From Vitellaria paradoxa (taxonomy: Eukaryota; Streptophyta; Magnoliopsida; Ericales; Sapotaceae), in the NCBI GenBank assembly GCA_019916065.1, contig CM034238.1, positions 806,001 to 870,000 of the forward strand: a DNA stretch of 64,000 bases, written 5' to 3'. Below are positions 24,331 through 36,490 of the stretch, piece after piece; position 1 is the stretch's first letter; each line of letters opens with the position of its first letter. A program made the position numbers and the translations under genes. The notes below the pieces were generated by a model. It worked only from the letters and a program-made list of their open reading frames with translations, was not told the origin of the DNA and ran no database searches.

Positions 24331-25360
24331 TTAGTAATAATTTATTAACTGGATGGTTAACTAATTGAAGAAAGAGATAGACAAAAAGGCTTGTTGCTGG
24401 ACTACTCTACCTCAATCAAAAAGGAAACGTTTAATATCACGATTAGTCAAAATTTAGATGGGTGCTTGTGATTGACCTGGAGGTTGGTGTGTGAGAACAC
24501 GTGTCAGTAACCCAAGGAGTTTGCTATTCTCATAAAATCCGAAGGGCCTTCAGAAAAATTTCTCTCCATTAAAAATAAAAAAAAAATTACAAGAGAGACG
24601 GGTCCAAATAAAGCACTCCAACAATTGCTATGCTAGGGTTTCGTCCACGGGGTAAATAAAAGTTTGAAACACGCGCAATTAAGCAAACAATGTAAAATTA
24701 CGGTTCAGTGCGGAAGCTGATGAAAATTAAGGACCAAAATAGAAGTCAAATGCGAGCAAAATAGAAAGCAATCGACGTCAACATTCATTCTTATCTGTAC
24801 CACAGCTGAGAATTTACAAGCGGCGCAACGTCTACTTCTTGACATTTAACTACGAAACAAAATAAATAAATCCGAATAGAACTTTTCAAAATATGTTTTA
24901 TACGTGCTTCGAGTGCCTGCCGTGACAAACGATCCTAGCTTAACTCGTGTATTAGACTAGGTGAGGAAACACATCTACATGGATCCAGTAGTATAAGCTG
25001 TACGTTAGACATATTTTACAAGCACAACAACTAAAAAAAAATAAGGGAAAAAAACAAAAAAGTAAAGAAAAAATTTTCAAACTTGCCAGAACTTAAAACA
25101 GCTAACTGAAGTCCATCACAACGACAGCATAAACTTGCAAACCTTGAGACTGACAAAGATAACGCGCTATCAGTATTCATGTTGTGCCTTGATGGAGGGT
25201 AATTCAGACTTAAAACAGACTTGCACTAATCAGCTAAGCAATGACATTTTTTCAGTGCGATATAGACCACGTGATTCTCTCTTGAAAAGGAATTTCTACT
25301 TCTGAAACCTAATACTCCTCCAACTTTGAATTCTTATGTTTTGGTATCATGAAAAGGGAG

Positions 25361-25800
25361 TCATACAGAAAATCTGGCGAGGTGGAAATAGTATAACACC
25401 AGAAAAGAAGCTGTGTACAAGATTACTCTGTGGCTTTCTTGGGGTTCAACAACATGTAGAACCCCTTTAGCTTCCCAAGTTGCAAGGAAGTCAATCAAAC
25501 GGCTAGTATAGTATGACAACCCACCCTCCAGCAAGGAGGTTTTGTATATCACCCTGAAAGTATCCAGCAATGTTAGTCACACGAGTCATAAGAGCGCCCA
25601 CAACTGCGACATTGCTGCTACAATAGAGAGAGCACGTAAGATAATTTGCACTGGAACCAAACCTGGGATTGAACCTCCACTTGCATGTTGGTGTCCAATA
25701 TACATCATGGTTTTGTTCACTAGGGGCAGCCCGGCTGCTTCCCTTCGTGCTCCCAGCAATTTTTGGCTGCATGAGTTCCGTAAAAATCACTTGTAACCTC
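25361..25800 (-). other. Possible gene remnant, family not recognised
   Basis: Two overlapping minus-strand frames (25503-25790, 95 codons; 25361-25570, 69 codons) have less biased composition than the spacer. The second includes GGLSYYTSRLIDFLATWE. A minus-strand pyrimidine tract ending TTGTAG near 25620 could be a splice acceptor. I could not match either peptide to a family. It may be part of a decayed gene or a transposable element. Confidence 0.25.
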
Positions 25801-26049
25801 TCACATGAAAAATTTTTATATTACAACTCACTGCATTCACCAGCAAACATAGGGGCACAATGATGTGGCAACTGGCAAGACATAATTTATTGTATGTAGT
25901 CATTTACAAAAGGATTTACAATCTGTTTCACAAAGCTAACTATTCACAAATCTTTTCAAGGATGACATATATTTCATATGATGTCTCGCAAGCAGTCAAA
26001 GTAATTTATCCTTTTTTTTTTCTTTTTTCCCCATTTTTTGTTTCTAATT

Positions 26050-26298
26050 AGGGGTGATAATCGGGTTGTATCGTTTCAGGTCCAGATTCATAATTCGTGT
26101 TTATACTCAAATATATTAAATTTTAATAAATATGTTAGATAATTAATTTGTTAGATCAGATCGTGTCAATTTTAAGTCAACATATTTGTGTCATGTCAGA
26201 TTTGGGTTTTCTCTCATTAACTTTGTGTTCACTTCAACAGTAGTATTTGGGTCAAGTTCAAGTCATGTTCCCATGTTGTATCTAATATTGCCACACCT
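26050..26298. mobile_element. MITE-like element of the AGGGGTGATAAT type
   Basis: It begins AGGGGTGATAATCGGGTTG and ends TATTGCCACACCT, so the ends are imperfect inverted repeats (AGGGGTGATAAT and AGGTGTGGCAATA). The interior CGGGTTG...TCATGTCAGATTTGGGT resembles widespread plant repeats of this class. Confidence 0.5.
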
Positions 26299-26795
26299 AT
26301 TTGTGATACATAAATTTTAGGATCAGTGTTACTAATTGATATTTTAGAAAAGGGCAATATTATCCTCAATAATGCTGGCATTCTACCCATTCCATTTTTT
26401 ACATTGGAAAAGTCAATGCCACTTCTAGTGGACTCGTCCATATCATTTGTGTAAAGTCAAAATTTCAGGGTAATGCCAAACTACTGAATATGCTATCTTC
26501 TTTCTCCGTACTAGAGTTTTATGGTCAAGGTCCTGTCTAGTCTGAATTAGGATAGGTTTGGAAGAAACTTCAAGTGAATAAGTTATGAAGGAGGAACCAC
26601 TGCAGCTTAAGTGCAGCTATGCCCATCACAGTGCTGGAAACTAAAGAATCTGAAAATGGTGCAGGCTTCCTGAGGCATGGTCTAAGGCAGAGAGTCCAGA
26701 CCTGAAAGATGTGCAGTAGAGTTGGTGCTGCCATCCCCCAGGCTTGGTGCAGGAAAAGTTCAGCTTTGAAGATGTGCACGAGATTTACTGAAGAT

Positions 26796-26953
26796 TTGGT
26801 GTTACTTTTAATTACTTCAAAAAAGTCTACCAAATTTACAAAAAAAATTACTAAAAATTATAAAATTCTTTAAAAAATTTTCCAATCAATTTCATCACGT
26901 GTCATTTTTATATCAATTTTTTTAATTTTTTTTACCATCCAAACATCACCTTA
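26796..26953. mobile_element. TTTGGA-type MITE, minus orientation
   Basis: It ends with ACCATCCAAACATCACC and has an internal CAATCAATTTCATCACGTGTC block that matches the 20191-20345 element read on the other strand. The left end is degenerate. Confidence 0.4.
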
Positions 26954-27261
26954 ATACTTAGGTAACCAGTTTCTAAGATCCTAGAATTAAGAACTAATTA
27001 ATTCCTCCATCACTAGTTATCAGTAGTGGGGACTCGAATTAATAACCATAAAAAATTTTAAGTCTTCAGATTAGTTTATTAATCCGTTTGAGACATCAAT
27101 TGGGCAATGAGTTTTGTTTACTTAGCATATAAGAAAGCAATGATTTGGAGAACGAATGGTCCATTGTCATTTGCCATGCATATTGACCAAACTACCCTCT
27201 TATTTAAGGAAAGAAGCGAAGCGAAGCAAAGCGAAATTACTGGAAGGATGAATAAACAATA

Positions 27262-28121
27262 TTACCTAGTGTAAGGCAATGGGCAGAAAATGATAATGTA
27301 GTCCGCCGATGCGCAAGTGAAGGTGCTCGTCTTATCGTCGTAAGCGTAGCTATACGAACGTGGGCACGCGTGCTTGAAGAACTGCGAGTACGCCGAAGGC
27401 GGACACGTTTCCGGCTTGTTGTACGCGTCGGTACAGCAATACTGCGGATCCCCAAACGCCTCGCACGCGCTCTTGCACGCGACGCCAGCGCTGGAGTTCT
27501 CACGCGCCACCTTCAGCGCCGACGGGCACGCGCCGTTCAGGTCCGCCAGACACCCCGTGGAGCTGCATCCTCCTCTTTTACCTCCCTTCGCAATCACCAG
27601 CATCGGTAGGTTGTACCCATCGACCAAGCTCACGTCGTAGAAGTCCAAGCCTTGGTCGCCGTTCAGGGTGAACTCGGCGAGGGTGGCGGGGGGGATAGCG
27701 CCGGACCCCGCGCACTCTATCTTGCCGGAGCCGCAGTCGGCCGTGGCGCAAGAGAACTTCCCGGAGGAGTCGTAGTGGCATAGGGTCCGACCCCATAACC
27801 GACCCGACCAGGACTTAGGAACCGATAGGGTCCGGGACTGGCCGCTCTTTAGGGTGAATCCGGTGGGGGTGAGCGGTGTCCTGTTGGCGCCTGTTAGTAT
27901 GCCGGGCCATATGGTGTATCGGCACTTGTTGACGATCTTGAATGAAGTAGAGCGCACCCCTGTGGATTAGAGAAAGGAAAAGATTATTTATTGAAAGAGA
28001 AACATAAATGAATAATTGAATTGTTTTTTGGGTGATTTATTGATGTAATTATCTTACCTGAGAGGGAAGAAAGGGAAAGGAGGAGAGTTAGAATGGAGGC
28101 AAGGACGATCGAACGATCCAT
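27262..28121 (-). CDS. Thaumatin-like protein (PR-5 family), intact
   Basis: Secreted thaumatin-fold protein; the family includes PR-5 antifungal proteins and beta-glucan-binding members. Exon 1 (28058-28121) encodes a signal peptide (MDRSIVLASILTLLLSL). Exon 2 (27262-27959) encodes the mature domain; the intron has GT-AG borders and a phase-1 junction. The protein is 253 residues with all 16 family cysteines. Signature pieces are NKCRYTIWPGI, SWSGRLWGRTLC, AEFTLNG, DFYDVSLVDGYNLPM and CPRSYSYAYDD. The Arg, Glu and Asp residues of the acidic cleft (REDDD) appear to be present. The protein ends ...FCPLPYTR. The last codons read AG|GTAATA, which could also be a splice donor to a third exon as in the related gene at 9.4-10.9 kb, but no convincing third exon follows. 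No frameshift is seen. A CT-rich run (28133-28160) sits in the leader. Confidence 0.92.
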
Positions 28122-28128
28122 CTGAGAC

Positions 28129-28132
<4 letters not shown>

Positions 28133-28160
<28 letters not shown>
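28133..28160. repeat. (GA)n microsatellite in TLP leader
   Basis: About 14 GA units sit 12 bp upstream of the start codon of the leftward thaumatin-like gene, so the transcript would carry a CU repeat. Such tracts in plant leaders can affect expression; this is not shown here. Confidence 0.85.
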
Positions 28161-28166
<6 letters not shown>

Positions 28167-29450
28167 GTTTTTCTGCAAATGATCGATAATTTTTCTGCTT
28201 TATTTTGAGGAGGATAAAGAAAAGATGACAGTGGAGTAGTGAACTGGAATTGGACCCAGATGCAGGCTCTCCTATTTCTTGTTTGGTTACTTTTTTTTGT
28301 CTTTTTAGGAGAGGGTATTAGAATAAGTTAGGCTTAACTTTTGCAGATATTTAGTTACTAGGGGTAATTATTTATAAAATTTACACGCATTATTTATTTT
28401 AAAATATTTACACCTAAATCCTGTCCTCAATGAGGACTTTACCCTGTTAAATTTTTGAGTGAGAAGAAACTAAAAACATCGAATTTTTTAAAGGCAAAAT
28501 TTTGAATGGCTGTTTGATGCTTTACTGTCTTTTCACTCTTTTCACCCAAATCTTAACCTTCGCCCTCCAAAAATTCTCCCATGTATACAATTGGGTCACT
28601 TTTTCAACGTTGTACAGACAACAATAAAAATCCTACTAATCCTCTTTAAATCTCCAAGTCGTAAATTAACTACTTTGGTGCTGTGGCAATGGTCAATGAG
28701 GTCAAATAGGTCTTGATAGTGGTTGAATTCGATCATTAATTCCTTCAATTCTAGATGATGCATTCTTTCCAAATAAGATATTGCCAGGACACCGCATACC
28801 TTTGTCCTGTACTTTTTACATGTTAATAAAGTTGAAATAGGGGATTGTTTGACCGATCAAAAAATATTAAAAGTCACCAAATTTTAATTACTTTTTGTAT
28901 TTTTTTCAATAAAATTTTAACATATATCACCTTTATGTCATATCTTTATATTTTTATTGTACTTTTTCCTCATCTTTTTTTCAACCAAACAACCCCTTGG
29001 CACAACATTTTTATAATGACTAATTCCCCCATTTTTTGTTAACAATTGTTGACTTAAATAACAGAAATTTTAATTATTAATGTGAGTATAAATTTTAAAT
29101 ATTTCAGGTAATTAGCTAATATTTTCCAAATGTTTCGAAAAGTTGAGTATATTTACCCTTTCGTGATAAAAATGCATATTACATTGACCTCTCCTCATGT
29201 TTCTAACAAATACAAACAGATCCCTAGCTCCATTGCACTTCATTCCTTCAACAAATCAACCTAAAAGATCATGCGAACAAGCCATACAAGCATAGGAGTG
29301 AACGAAAAATCACATAAACTAAGAGAAGGCATAATCTCATTTCTCTTCAAACTGCACGCAGAACTCCACAGCGAGAAAAAGCACAAGAATCTACACAGGA
29401 CACATAGTACTCAAAAATCTCATATTTGCATTTGGCATAAGACCATTAAT
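28161..29450. other. Spacer between TLP promoter and Myb/SANT-like gene
   Basis: The right part (about 29150-29450) is probably the 3' UTR of the leftward Myb/SANT-like gene. The left part is the upstream region of the thaumatin-like gene. A degenerate repeat-like stretch occurs near 28845-29000. No other gene seen. Confidence 0.55.
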
Positions 29451-30479
29451 TTATGCTTCCCATAGAGATCTCAACCAAGTTAATCTCCGAGGTCCTTTAA
29501 TTGTCATGAATGCAATTGCATTCTTATCATCTCTCAGCACACTGACAGCCTTTGTGAACTCCAGGTCATCCAACTCATGTACTCTCTGCAGCTCCTCTAA
29601 GCACTTCTGGTACGGAGTTTTTTCATCCGAGTCAATCTTTTGCATGGATTTAAACCTGGCTGCAGATAGGATTTCATACAGCGCACTTTCTATATTGTCC
29701 CCTCCCAGTTTAATACATGCTCTTTTCTTACGAGACGAACTTGTTGGAACAATAGCTTTTCGTTTCTCTGTCTTCATCTCATTTCCATGGAAGGTTGAAT
29801 CAGAATCAAGGGCACCGTCAACTACCTGAGCTGGCCGGTTGTTAGGTTCTGAAGATCGCAGTGTTTCTGTGTTGCTATTTCCTTCTTCAATTGCAACGAC
29901 TGCTCCACCTTGAAAATATTGTTTCCCATTGCTTCTTTCTCCTGCGACAGATGTGTTAATAAGTAATAGCCAAACCACTTAGAAGGGGGAGGGGAGGGGG
30001 GAGAATACCTTCAAAGATGATAGACATTTCTTTATACAAAGGAAAGCTCTTACGGCGAAATGGCCTTGCATCGCTTCTTACCTGTAATTATCTGATTTAA
30101 GCTTCTTCAGATACACAAACTAATATTAATTAAGCATGTCACTTACAGCAATATAGCTGTCCCAGACTTTATCATCGGCTACAACCATTTGCCTTGTCTC
30201 ATCCCAACCAAACCCTGTGCAACTAAGGAGGGTTTTGACCACACCATAATCCTTCTTCATGACATTGTACCGATTCTTTATCTGGCTCTCTTCTAAATTC
30301 AAGCCAAACTTCTTATTAAATTCTCGTGTGACACATCTGTACACCTCGTTTTTGAATTCATTATATGCAGTTTTTCCACAATTGTGTTGTCCAATAAAAA
30401 GTTCAACTAAATAAGCATCACGAGATGGTGTCCACTCTGCCTTGGGTCGAGGTAGAGCTCCATCTTGCGTGGTGGACAT
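29451..30479 (-). CDS. Myb/SANT-like DNA-binding protein, LIMYB-type
   Basis: Nuclear DNA-binding protein of the plant Myb/SANT-like (Myb_DNA-bind_3) family, related to the L10-interacting MYB-domain proteins. Exons: 30147-30479, 30009-30081, 29451-29941. All borders are GT-AG and phases agree, giving 298 residues. The N-terminal Myb/SANT-like domain spans about residues 14-112 (AEWTPSRDAYLVELF, IKNRYNVMKKDYGVV, GFGWDETRQMV, VWDSYIA), followed by RPFRRKSFPLY. A variable acidic/Ser-rich linker leads to a basic patch (SSSRKKRACIK), a likely nuclear signal. A C-terminal helical block follows (YQKCLEELQRVHELDD to LTWLRSLWEA), as in family members. Members of this group also derive from domesticated Harbinger-type transposon Myb proteins; that origin is family knowledge. 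Its direct target is unknown. Confidence 0.85.
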
Positions 30480-31960
30480 TTGAGTGTCTGCAAAGTTTCA
30501 AGGCAATGAAGATGAAGATTGTCCAAATTAAAAAAAAGCAAAAGAAAAAGAAAAAAAAAGGTGGAAGAGAAATGATTTTTTTTTTTTTTTTTGGGAAGAG
30601 GGGGATGGGGGTTGTTTTGGAATTTTGAAACATCATATCCATCAAGTATAACAGAATAAATAGCAGATCCATTTAAACAAACTGTGTTGTATGAAAAAGC
30701 TCATGTCGTGCAGCAACATCTAAAAATAAGCATGAATTAGTGCATTCTATATGCAGACAAGTCTAAAATGTTCCACTTACACATATAACTTATTCATGCT
30801 GATTATTGATGTGGTTGAATGAAGTGTAGACGCAACATAACAAGTCATATGTTTAGTAACTTTTGTATTCTTAACTTTTTCTTAATTAAATGTATCTAAG
30901 ACATTACAATTCCATGTTTAGGCTTATGTGTACCATCAACCTTCTACTTCTAGATATGTGAAGGGTGAGCAAAGCCACTTGAGATTAGAATGGTCAAAAC
31001 TTCACAAACCAAGATTTCCTAGTGAAACCCTTCAAACAAACAAATTCAAACCTTTTTAGGTTGTATTTGGATGAAGGATTGGTCAAGGGAAAAAGAAAGG
31101 GATAGTGATTCAACATCGCTTCTCATGTTTGATTTGTGGCGGGAAATAGCACGAAAACGTATGGGATTTGAGAAATTAAAAATAGTTAAATTTGAAAACT
31201 AATTTATTGGTAAATGCCTTTTATTTTTATATATTTTCTAATCCACCCAACTAAGAACATCCATTTTGAGGTTTTATGTTTCCTTACCCTATTCCCTCCA
31301 TTTTTGCTTCTCCAAATCCTCAATCCAAACAGACCCTTAACGCATGTACCAACTGAAGAACTCGTAGCTTTCAATCCCCAAATTCCGCAAGTAGCAGAAG
31401 CATTTTATTATTGCTTATCATTCTGGGTCAAGCTCAGGCATATGCATAGACGACCAAAGTGTGGCAGCAGAACACGATCACTCTGCTAGTTCCACTAGAA
31501 TTCCAACTTTTTTTCTTTATAATTTTTCGTCACTGTCACCGCACACGAATTCAAATTATACAGAAATTGATACGTGCCCATTCAATTTCGCATCGAAACG
31601 TACCACACACGAATTCAATGTCAGCTATTTACTCATATCGGCATACCTTTGAAGACGGATCTAAGTGATAATAACTAGAAATTTTGCCCTCTACTGAATG
31701 AAAATCGTAAAATTTGCAGAGAAAATAAAGAGTACCTGTGACGGAGCAATCGGTTTGAATCAGTCAGGTTATGGGTTATCCAGCGTTGCTTCCACCAATA
31801 TATGGGAAGGTAGGGCTTCTTACCGGAGATCTATACCGGCGGCGATCGAAGATCTCTGCTCTGGTGCACTCAGACGAGTGAACAAACACAAAACAGTTGG
31901 TTTTGTGGAAGAAGCGAAGAGAGTGCCGTAACAGTGTTGCGCAGGAGTGTTGTACCGAAT
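30480..31960 (-). promoter_or_regulatory. Leader, 5' UTR intron and promoter side of the Myb/SANT-like gene
   Basis: Minus-strand TTTGCAG just upstream of the start codon (exon edge 30487) and CTCCG|GTAAGAAG near 31824 suggest a 5' UTR intron of about 1.3 kb (30488-31823). The first non-coding exon would lie at about 31824-31960. The intron holds a MITE (31058). Inferred from splice motifs only. Confidence 0.45.
31058..31338. mobile_element. MITE with TTTGGAT ends
   Basis: The left end AGGTTGTATTTGGATGAAGG and the right end (other strand) AGGGTCTGTTTGGATTGAGG are inverted repeats. The element is about 281 bp with no coding capacity. It lies within the inferred 5' UTR intron of the Myb/SANT-like gene. 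Confidence 0.6.
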
Positions 31961-32227
31961 CAATGCCCCCACTGAGCCCATGTTTGTTGGGTTTGGGCTC
32001 ATGTTGGGGTTACTTGTACTGAAGGAGAACCCAAATACATGTCCGGCCCGTATCAATAATGGGCCCGGAAGGCAATCATGAATTCTGAGATGTGATATGT
32101 ACAAAGGAGATACTCAATGCAGTTTATTTTTTAGTTTTTTATACTCAAAATAAGTATTATCCATTGTGAGAGAAATGAAGCATAAAAAATTGAGAGTGGA
32201 GCGCATTTAATATTTTCTTATAAACAA

Positions 32228-32524
32228 ATGCTGTTCACCAAAGCACGAAAGCCAGAATCTTTCAGAAAATGGATTCCTATTCGAAGAGTGCATAACCCCA
32301 TGGATAAGCTCACACTAACCCGTCAATTTGGGATCCAATTCGAGATTTTCCTTGGGAGGTATCGGGAAGGAATTGGAATGTAATAATATCGATTCATACA
32401 GAAGAAAAGGTTCTCTATTGATTCAAACACTGTACCTATGGGATAGGGATAGAGGAAGAAGAAAAATCGAAGATTTCACATAATACTTTTGATCGAAAAA
32501 TCAATCTGATTTTTTTCGTACGAG
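32228..32524. other. Probable plastid DNA insertion (NUPT)
   Basis: About 300 bp starting GCTGTTCACCAAAGC and including ATAAGCTCACACTAACCCGT, GGGAGGTATCGGGAAGG and GGTTCTCTATTGATTCAAAC. I recognise this from memory as plastid inverted-repeat DNA of the ycf2-ycf15-trnL(CAA) neighbourhood. Composition differs from the AT-rich flanks, and similarity stops abruptly after TTCGTA. Several small differences from the plastid form I recall suggest it is not recent. I could not run an alignment. Confidence 0.6.
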
Positions 32525-35500
32525 ATTTTTTTTTTAATTTTTTTTATTCTTTTAATTTTTCAGGCCGACCTTAACTATAATTAAATCATATACCATCAAT
32601 TATGAGGTTATTTAAAGTATGACTCATGTTGAAGAATAATATTCAAGCGTGAGTAGGTTAATTTTCTGATTTTACATGTAATTTTCTGCAAATCTTTTGG
32701 TGGGTCGTTTGAAATTAGTCCTTTTTTGCTTTTTGTGGGTGTGTTAAATAGAATTTGATTGGGTAATTACATTTACTTCGAAGATGTTTGTTTCAGCAGT
32801 AAAATTGGCTCCCAACCAAAAGGGCAGAGAGGGAACTAAGAATGATGGTGCTTGTTGATAAATGACCAAATCATTAATTATACTGCATGGGTTAAAAAAG
32901 GGCACCATGGCCGGTGGTTTGCTAATGGAGTTGACCATATATAATTGAATGTATGGGTAGATAAAGACTCCAAGGACCCACATTCTATAATTTCATCCCC
33001 AAGTCAATGCAGGTCCTTAATTTCCATGCCCCTGTTCAGCATTCAAAAGAGCAAAGGTGCTTCTCTATTCAAAATCAAAAAGCTCAAACAATTTGTTCAG
33101 AAAGAAGGGTGAAGAATGGGCAAAAGATTGACCCAGCAAAGAAGGTTTAATGATTGATAAAGCATATCTACATCTAAAGGGCTCCCCCGTCAAATCTTTT
33201 CACTAAAGTTTGAATGTCAAAGCATCCAATGGAAATATAAAACTAGATATTCAGAGAGAGAGAGAGAGAGATTTATTTTTAAGAAATGCAGTTGAATCAC
33301 TAGAATTCACCAAAAAATGACATTAGTATGGCTTGATGAGGATAATATTGTAATTAAAATAAACTACTTAAGTTTTATTATTTTAAAGTGATAGACCTAC
33401 AAATTAAATATCCATATAATTTTAGTTATATATTTCCTGATTATCTAGTATTACTCTTAATTTTACTTTGTATTCATATATCTAATTTTAGTTATATATT
33501 TTTTGATTATCAAGTATTACGCTTAGTTTTACTTTGCATTCGTATATCATTGAGATGGATTTTGAGCAAAGTGGTATATATTGATGCCAAATTAGTTGTT
33601 TGTTGCTTATAACTAACATTCCAACATCGTTTTGGGTATATAATTGTTCATCATGAGTTTACTTCATTCTGCATGCACCATCCTCCTAATATGAAGCGTG
33701 CAGGCGTGCTTGTTCTCTTGACATGCCAGATCTGTTAGTCTGTTGTTGTTTGGTTCATTGACATTAATTATGATCCAAAACAAGTGGAAGAAGCACGGCT
33801 AGTTAATTAACACATTAATTATGAAACACAAATTCCATAATAAGATTTCTCCACCTTAAGCAGTCCAAATATGCTTTAACTTTTAAGGTACAAATTCTAG
33901 GATGATTAATTTTCATGCATGCCTGTCTAGATTCATGACTGCAAATATAATTTCTGATGCTTCTAGCTAGTGAGCAAAAATTAATTAATGTGATTAATTA
34001 TGACCCTTCAGCATTTCTCTGAGAGTCACTTGAATAGGGAAGCTGTTGAATTTCCTGAACTAATGTATGATCTAAGAGCTAATTATTCAAACTTTTGATG
34101 GGAATGTTATGTTGAATTTGCTCCTTAAAAAAAAAAAAAAAAAAACAACAACAACAACTATGCAGATAATTATTATTCTAATTTCTTTTTATAAGATTTA
34201 TAAGCAAAAATCTCAGAACAAAGAAGATATTAATTCATTCTGATTAATTTATTGGTAAAAAACATACCCAGTTGCCTAAAGGAGAGCTATATGTCTGGAA
34301 ACTTCAGTCACCACCAAGCATATTGTCAGAGACTGAAGAAATATCTCCAGTTGTTCTAACTTCTAACAGTAGATATATAGTTATTGATTCATGTATATAT
34401 AATCATATATGCAATCAGTTTGAAGGTACAAATTACTGAAGGGGAGGTTGTGGATTCGATCATCGATTCAGACAATAAATGAAACCTGCACAAGTAACAC
34501 TAGCGTGCCATGCGCTGCCGCAAAAAATGATATATCTGCCCTGTATTGCGGTCAAAGAGACACAAGTGAAGAGTCACAGCAAATGTCTTCTGGTCCCAGT
34601 AATTGACAGATGTACTTGAATGCAAAGCGTGACTTAGCAGAGAGAGATTAAAAAAAAAAAAAAAGGTGGGGGTTGGAGGATGTGAATTTTGATTCCATGA
34701 ATATGTTGCACCGCACCAAAACAAACCTTTTTTCAAGGCCTGGATGGAATTAATCGGAGAGAGCCTTCCATATTAATGTCGTTCCAAGCTTTATGGCAAT
34801 TATTCTTGTTTTGTTTAGAAATAATTCAAAAATATGACTTACGAAAAAGAAAAAATTCAAAAATATGGGTTATATATAGATGACTTTAGGGACAAATGAA
34901 GCAGGGACAGACAAATACGTATGTTTGTATTGATTTGATCCCCCTCTGTATTCACATTATTGTCTTCCAAAGACACATGTACTCTCTCATTCTTTTGAAA
35001 ACAAATTTAAATTCATTAACCAGAATTTTCTTATTATATTTTAAAATATTCTATTTGTTGCGCATGCATTGCACAATAAAATCATTTTATAGTTATTTTA
35101 ACATTTGTCTTTTTAGATATTATATGTACAAGTAATTAAAATATCATTGAAATGATACAAGTACACTTGGTTATTAGTTGAAGAGACTCGTATTAAATAA
35201 AGGTAATAACTCAACAATGAAACATTTGGAGGGATCTCTTTCGAATATGACGACGATATGTTGTTAGTAGATAGAATATTTGAAGTCTTATTAAGATAAA
35301 GATTGTTAAGAAAACTTGGTGGATTTTCAATTCTTGGTCAGATTTCGTAAATTATTCGCTTTTTTACATTGTATTGAACTTAATTTCCTTAAAAAAAAAA
35401 TTTTTATGGAAGCAGACATATTGACAAATAATACAGAAAATTAAAATTTTAAATAATACCTTATAAAGAGAATTAAAAAGTTTAACTTAATATTCATGTG

Positions 35501-36441
35501 AGATTACTTATTTGAGACTCTTGAGCGTTTATTGAAGAACATCAAACATATAACAGTTGTGTTACCTTAAAAAAAATAAGATTGAACACTTGTAAATTTT
35601 AACAAAATGTCGTTTGAAAACCTAGTAAATTCTAACCAAAGGTAATAGGTCGTGGGAAGGTGAGTAAGAGTAGATTTAAGTGAAATAAGGATAAAGTTTA
35701 ATAGATCTTGTAATTAGTATTATTTTATTGAGTTGACTCACGAGTTTTGGACTTGAACTTTTCTTAACCCAAGTTCAAACTCAAATCTAAATAAGATATA
35801 AATCAAATGTAATTCAAACTTGTTTTAGTTACAAATTAAACTCGAGATGAACTCAAATAATTCAAGAACCCCTTGATTTGTTTCCACCACTACTTATAAA
35901 TCCACCACATCATTCTAATAAAAACAAAATACGGTATCATAAGTTTTTATTTTTTTCCTCTCCCTCTCTCTAAGATACATGATACTTTGTTTGTAAGTCT
36001 CCCTGACAGAATTTATGATTTATTTGCTAGGTGTCGTTCCTCCGTCGCATTTGCTTTAAATCTCTATATTCAAGTTCTCTAAATTAAATACAAAGTATTT
36101 GATAATTTTTTTTTTTTAAAGAAGACTAAAGAGATGGTGTTACCAAGAAAGAAGGGCACTCGAGATGAGCAACCAAATGTCCATTTGTAGCCAGCAGGCA
36201 TGTCCCTTCGAACAAGGAGACATTTGGATTTCGGGGTTTGAAAGGAGAGAGGAGGAATGAGTAGCTAAGGAGGGATTTTCGAGTCCACAAAGGCCGAAGC
36301 CTTTTTTTGGGGGGTGGGGATTTGCCCATTTGTCCATGTGATTAAAGCAGCTTTCTTCTTCTTATAAAGCGACCACGCCCCCGTGCCTGCAATCATTCGG
36401 TCTACTCTGCTATCATTCCCTCACTTCCTCCTTTCCCTCCT

Positions 36442-36490
<49 letters not shown>

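Larger units (their letters stand above)
23939..27240. other. Spacer between the duplication and the second thaumatin-like gene
   Basis: No complete gene recognised. It holds a SINE-like segment (24187), a possible gene remnant (25361-25800), an AGGGGTGATAAT element (26050) and a TTTGGAG-type element ending near 26953. The remaining parts show no features I can name. Confidence 0.55.
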
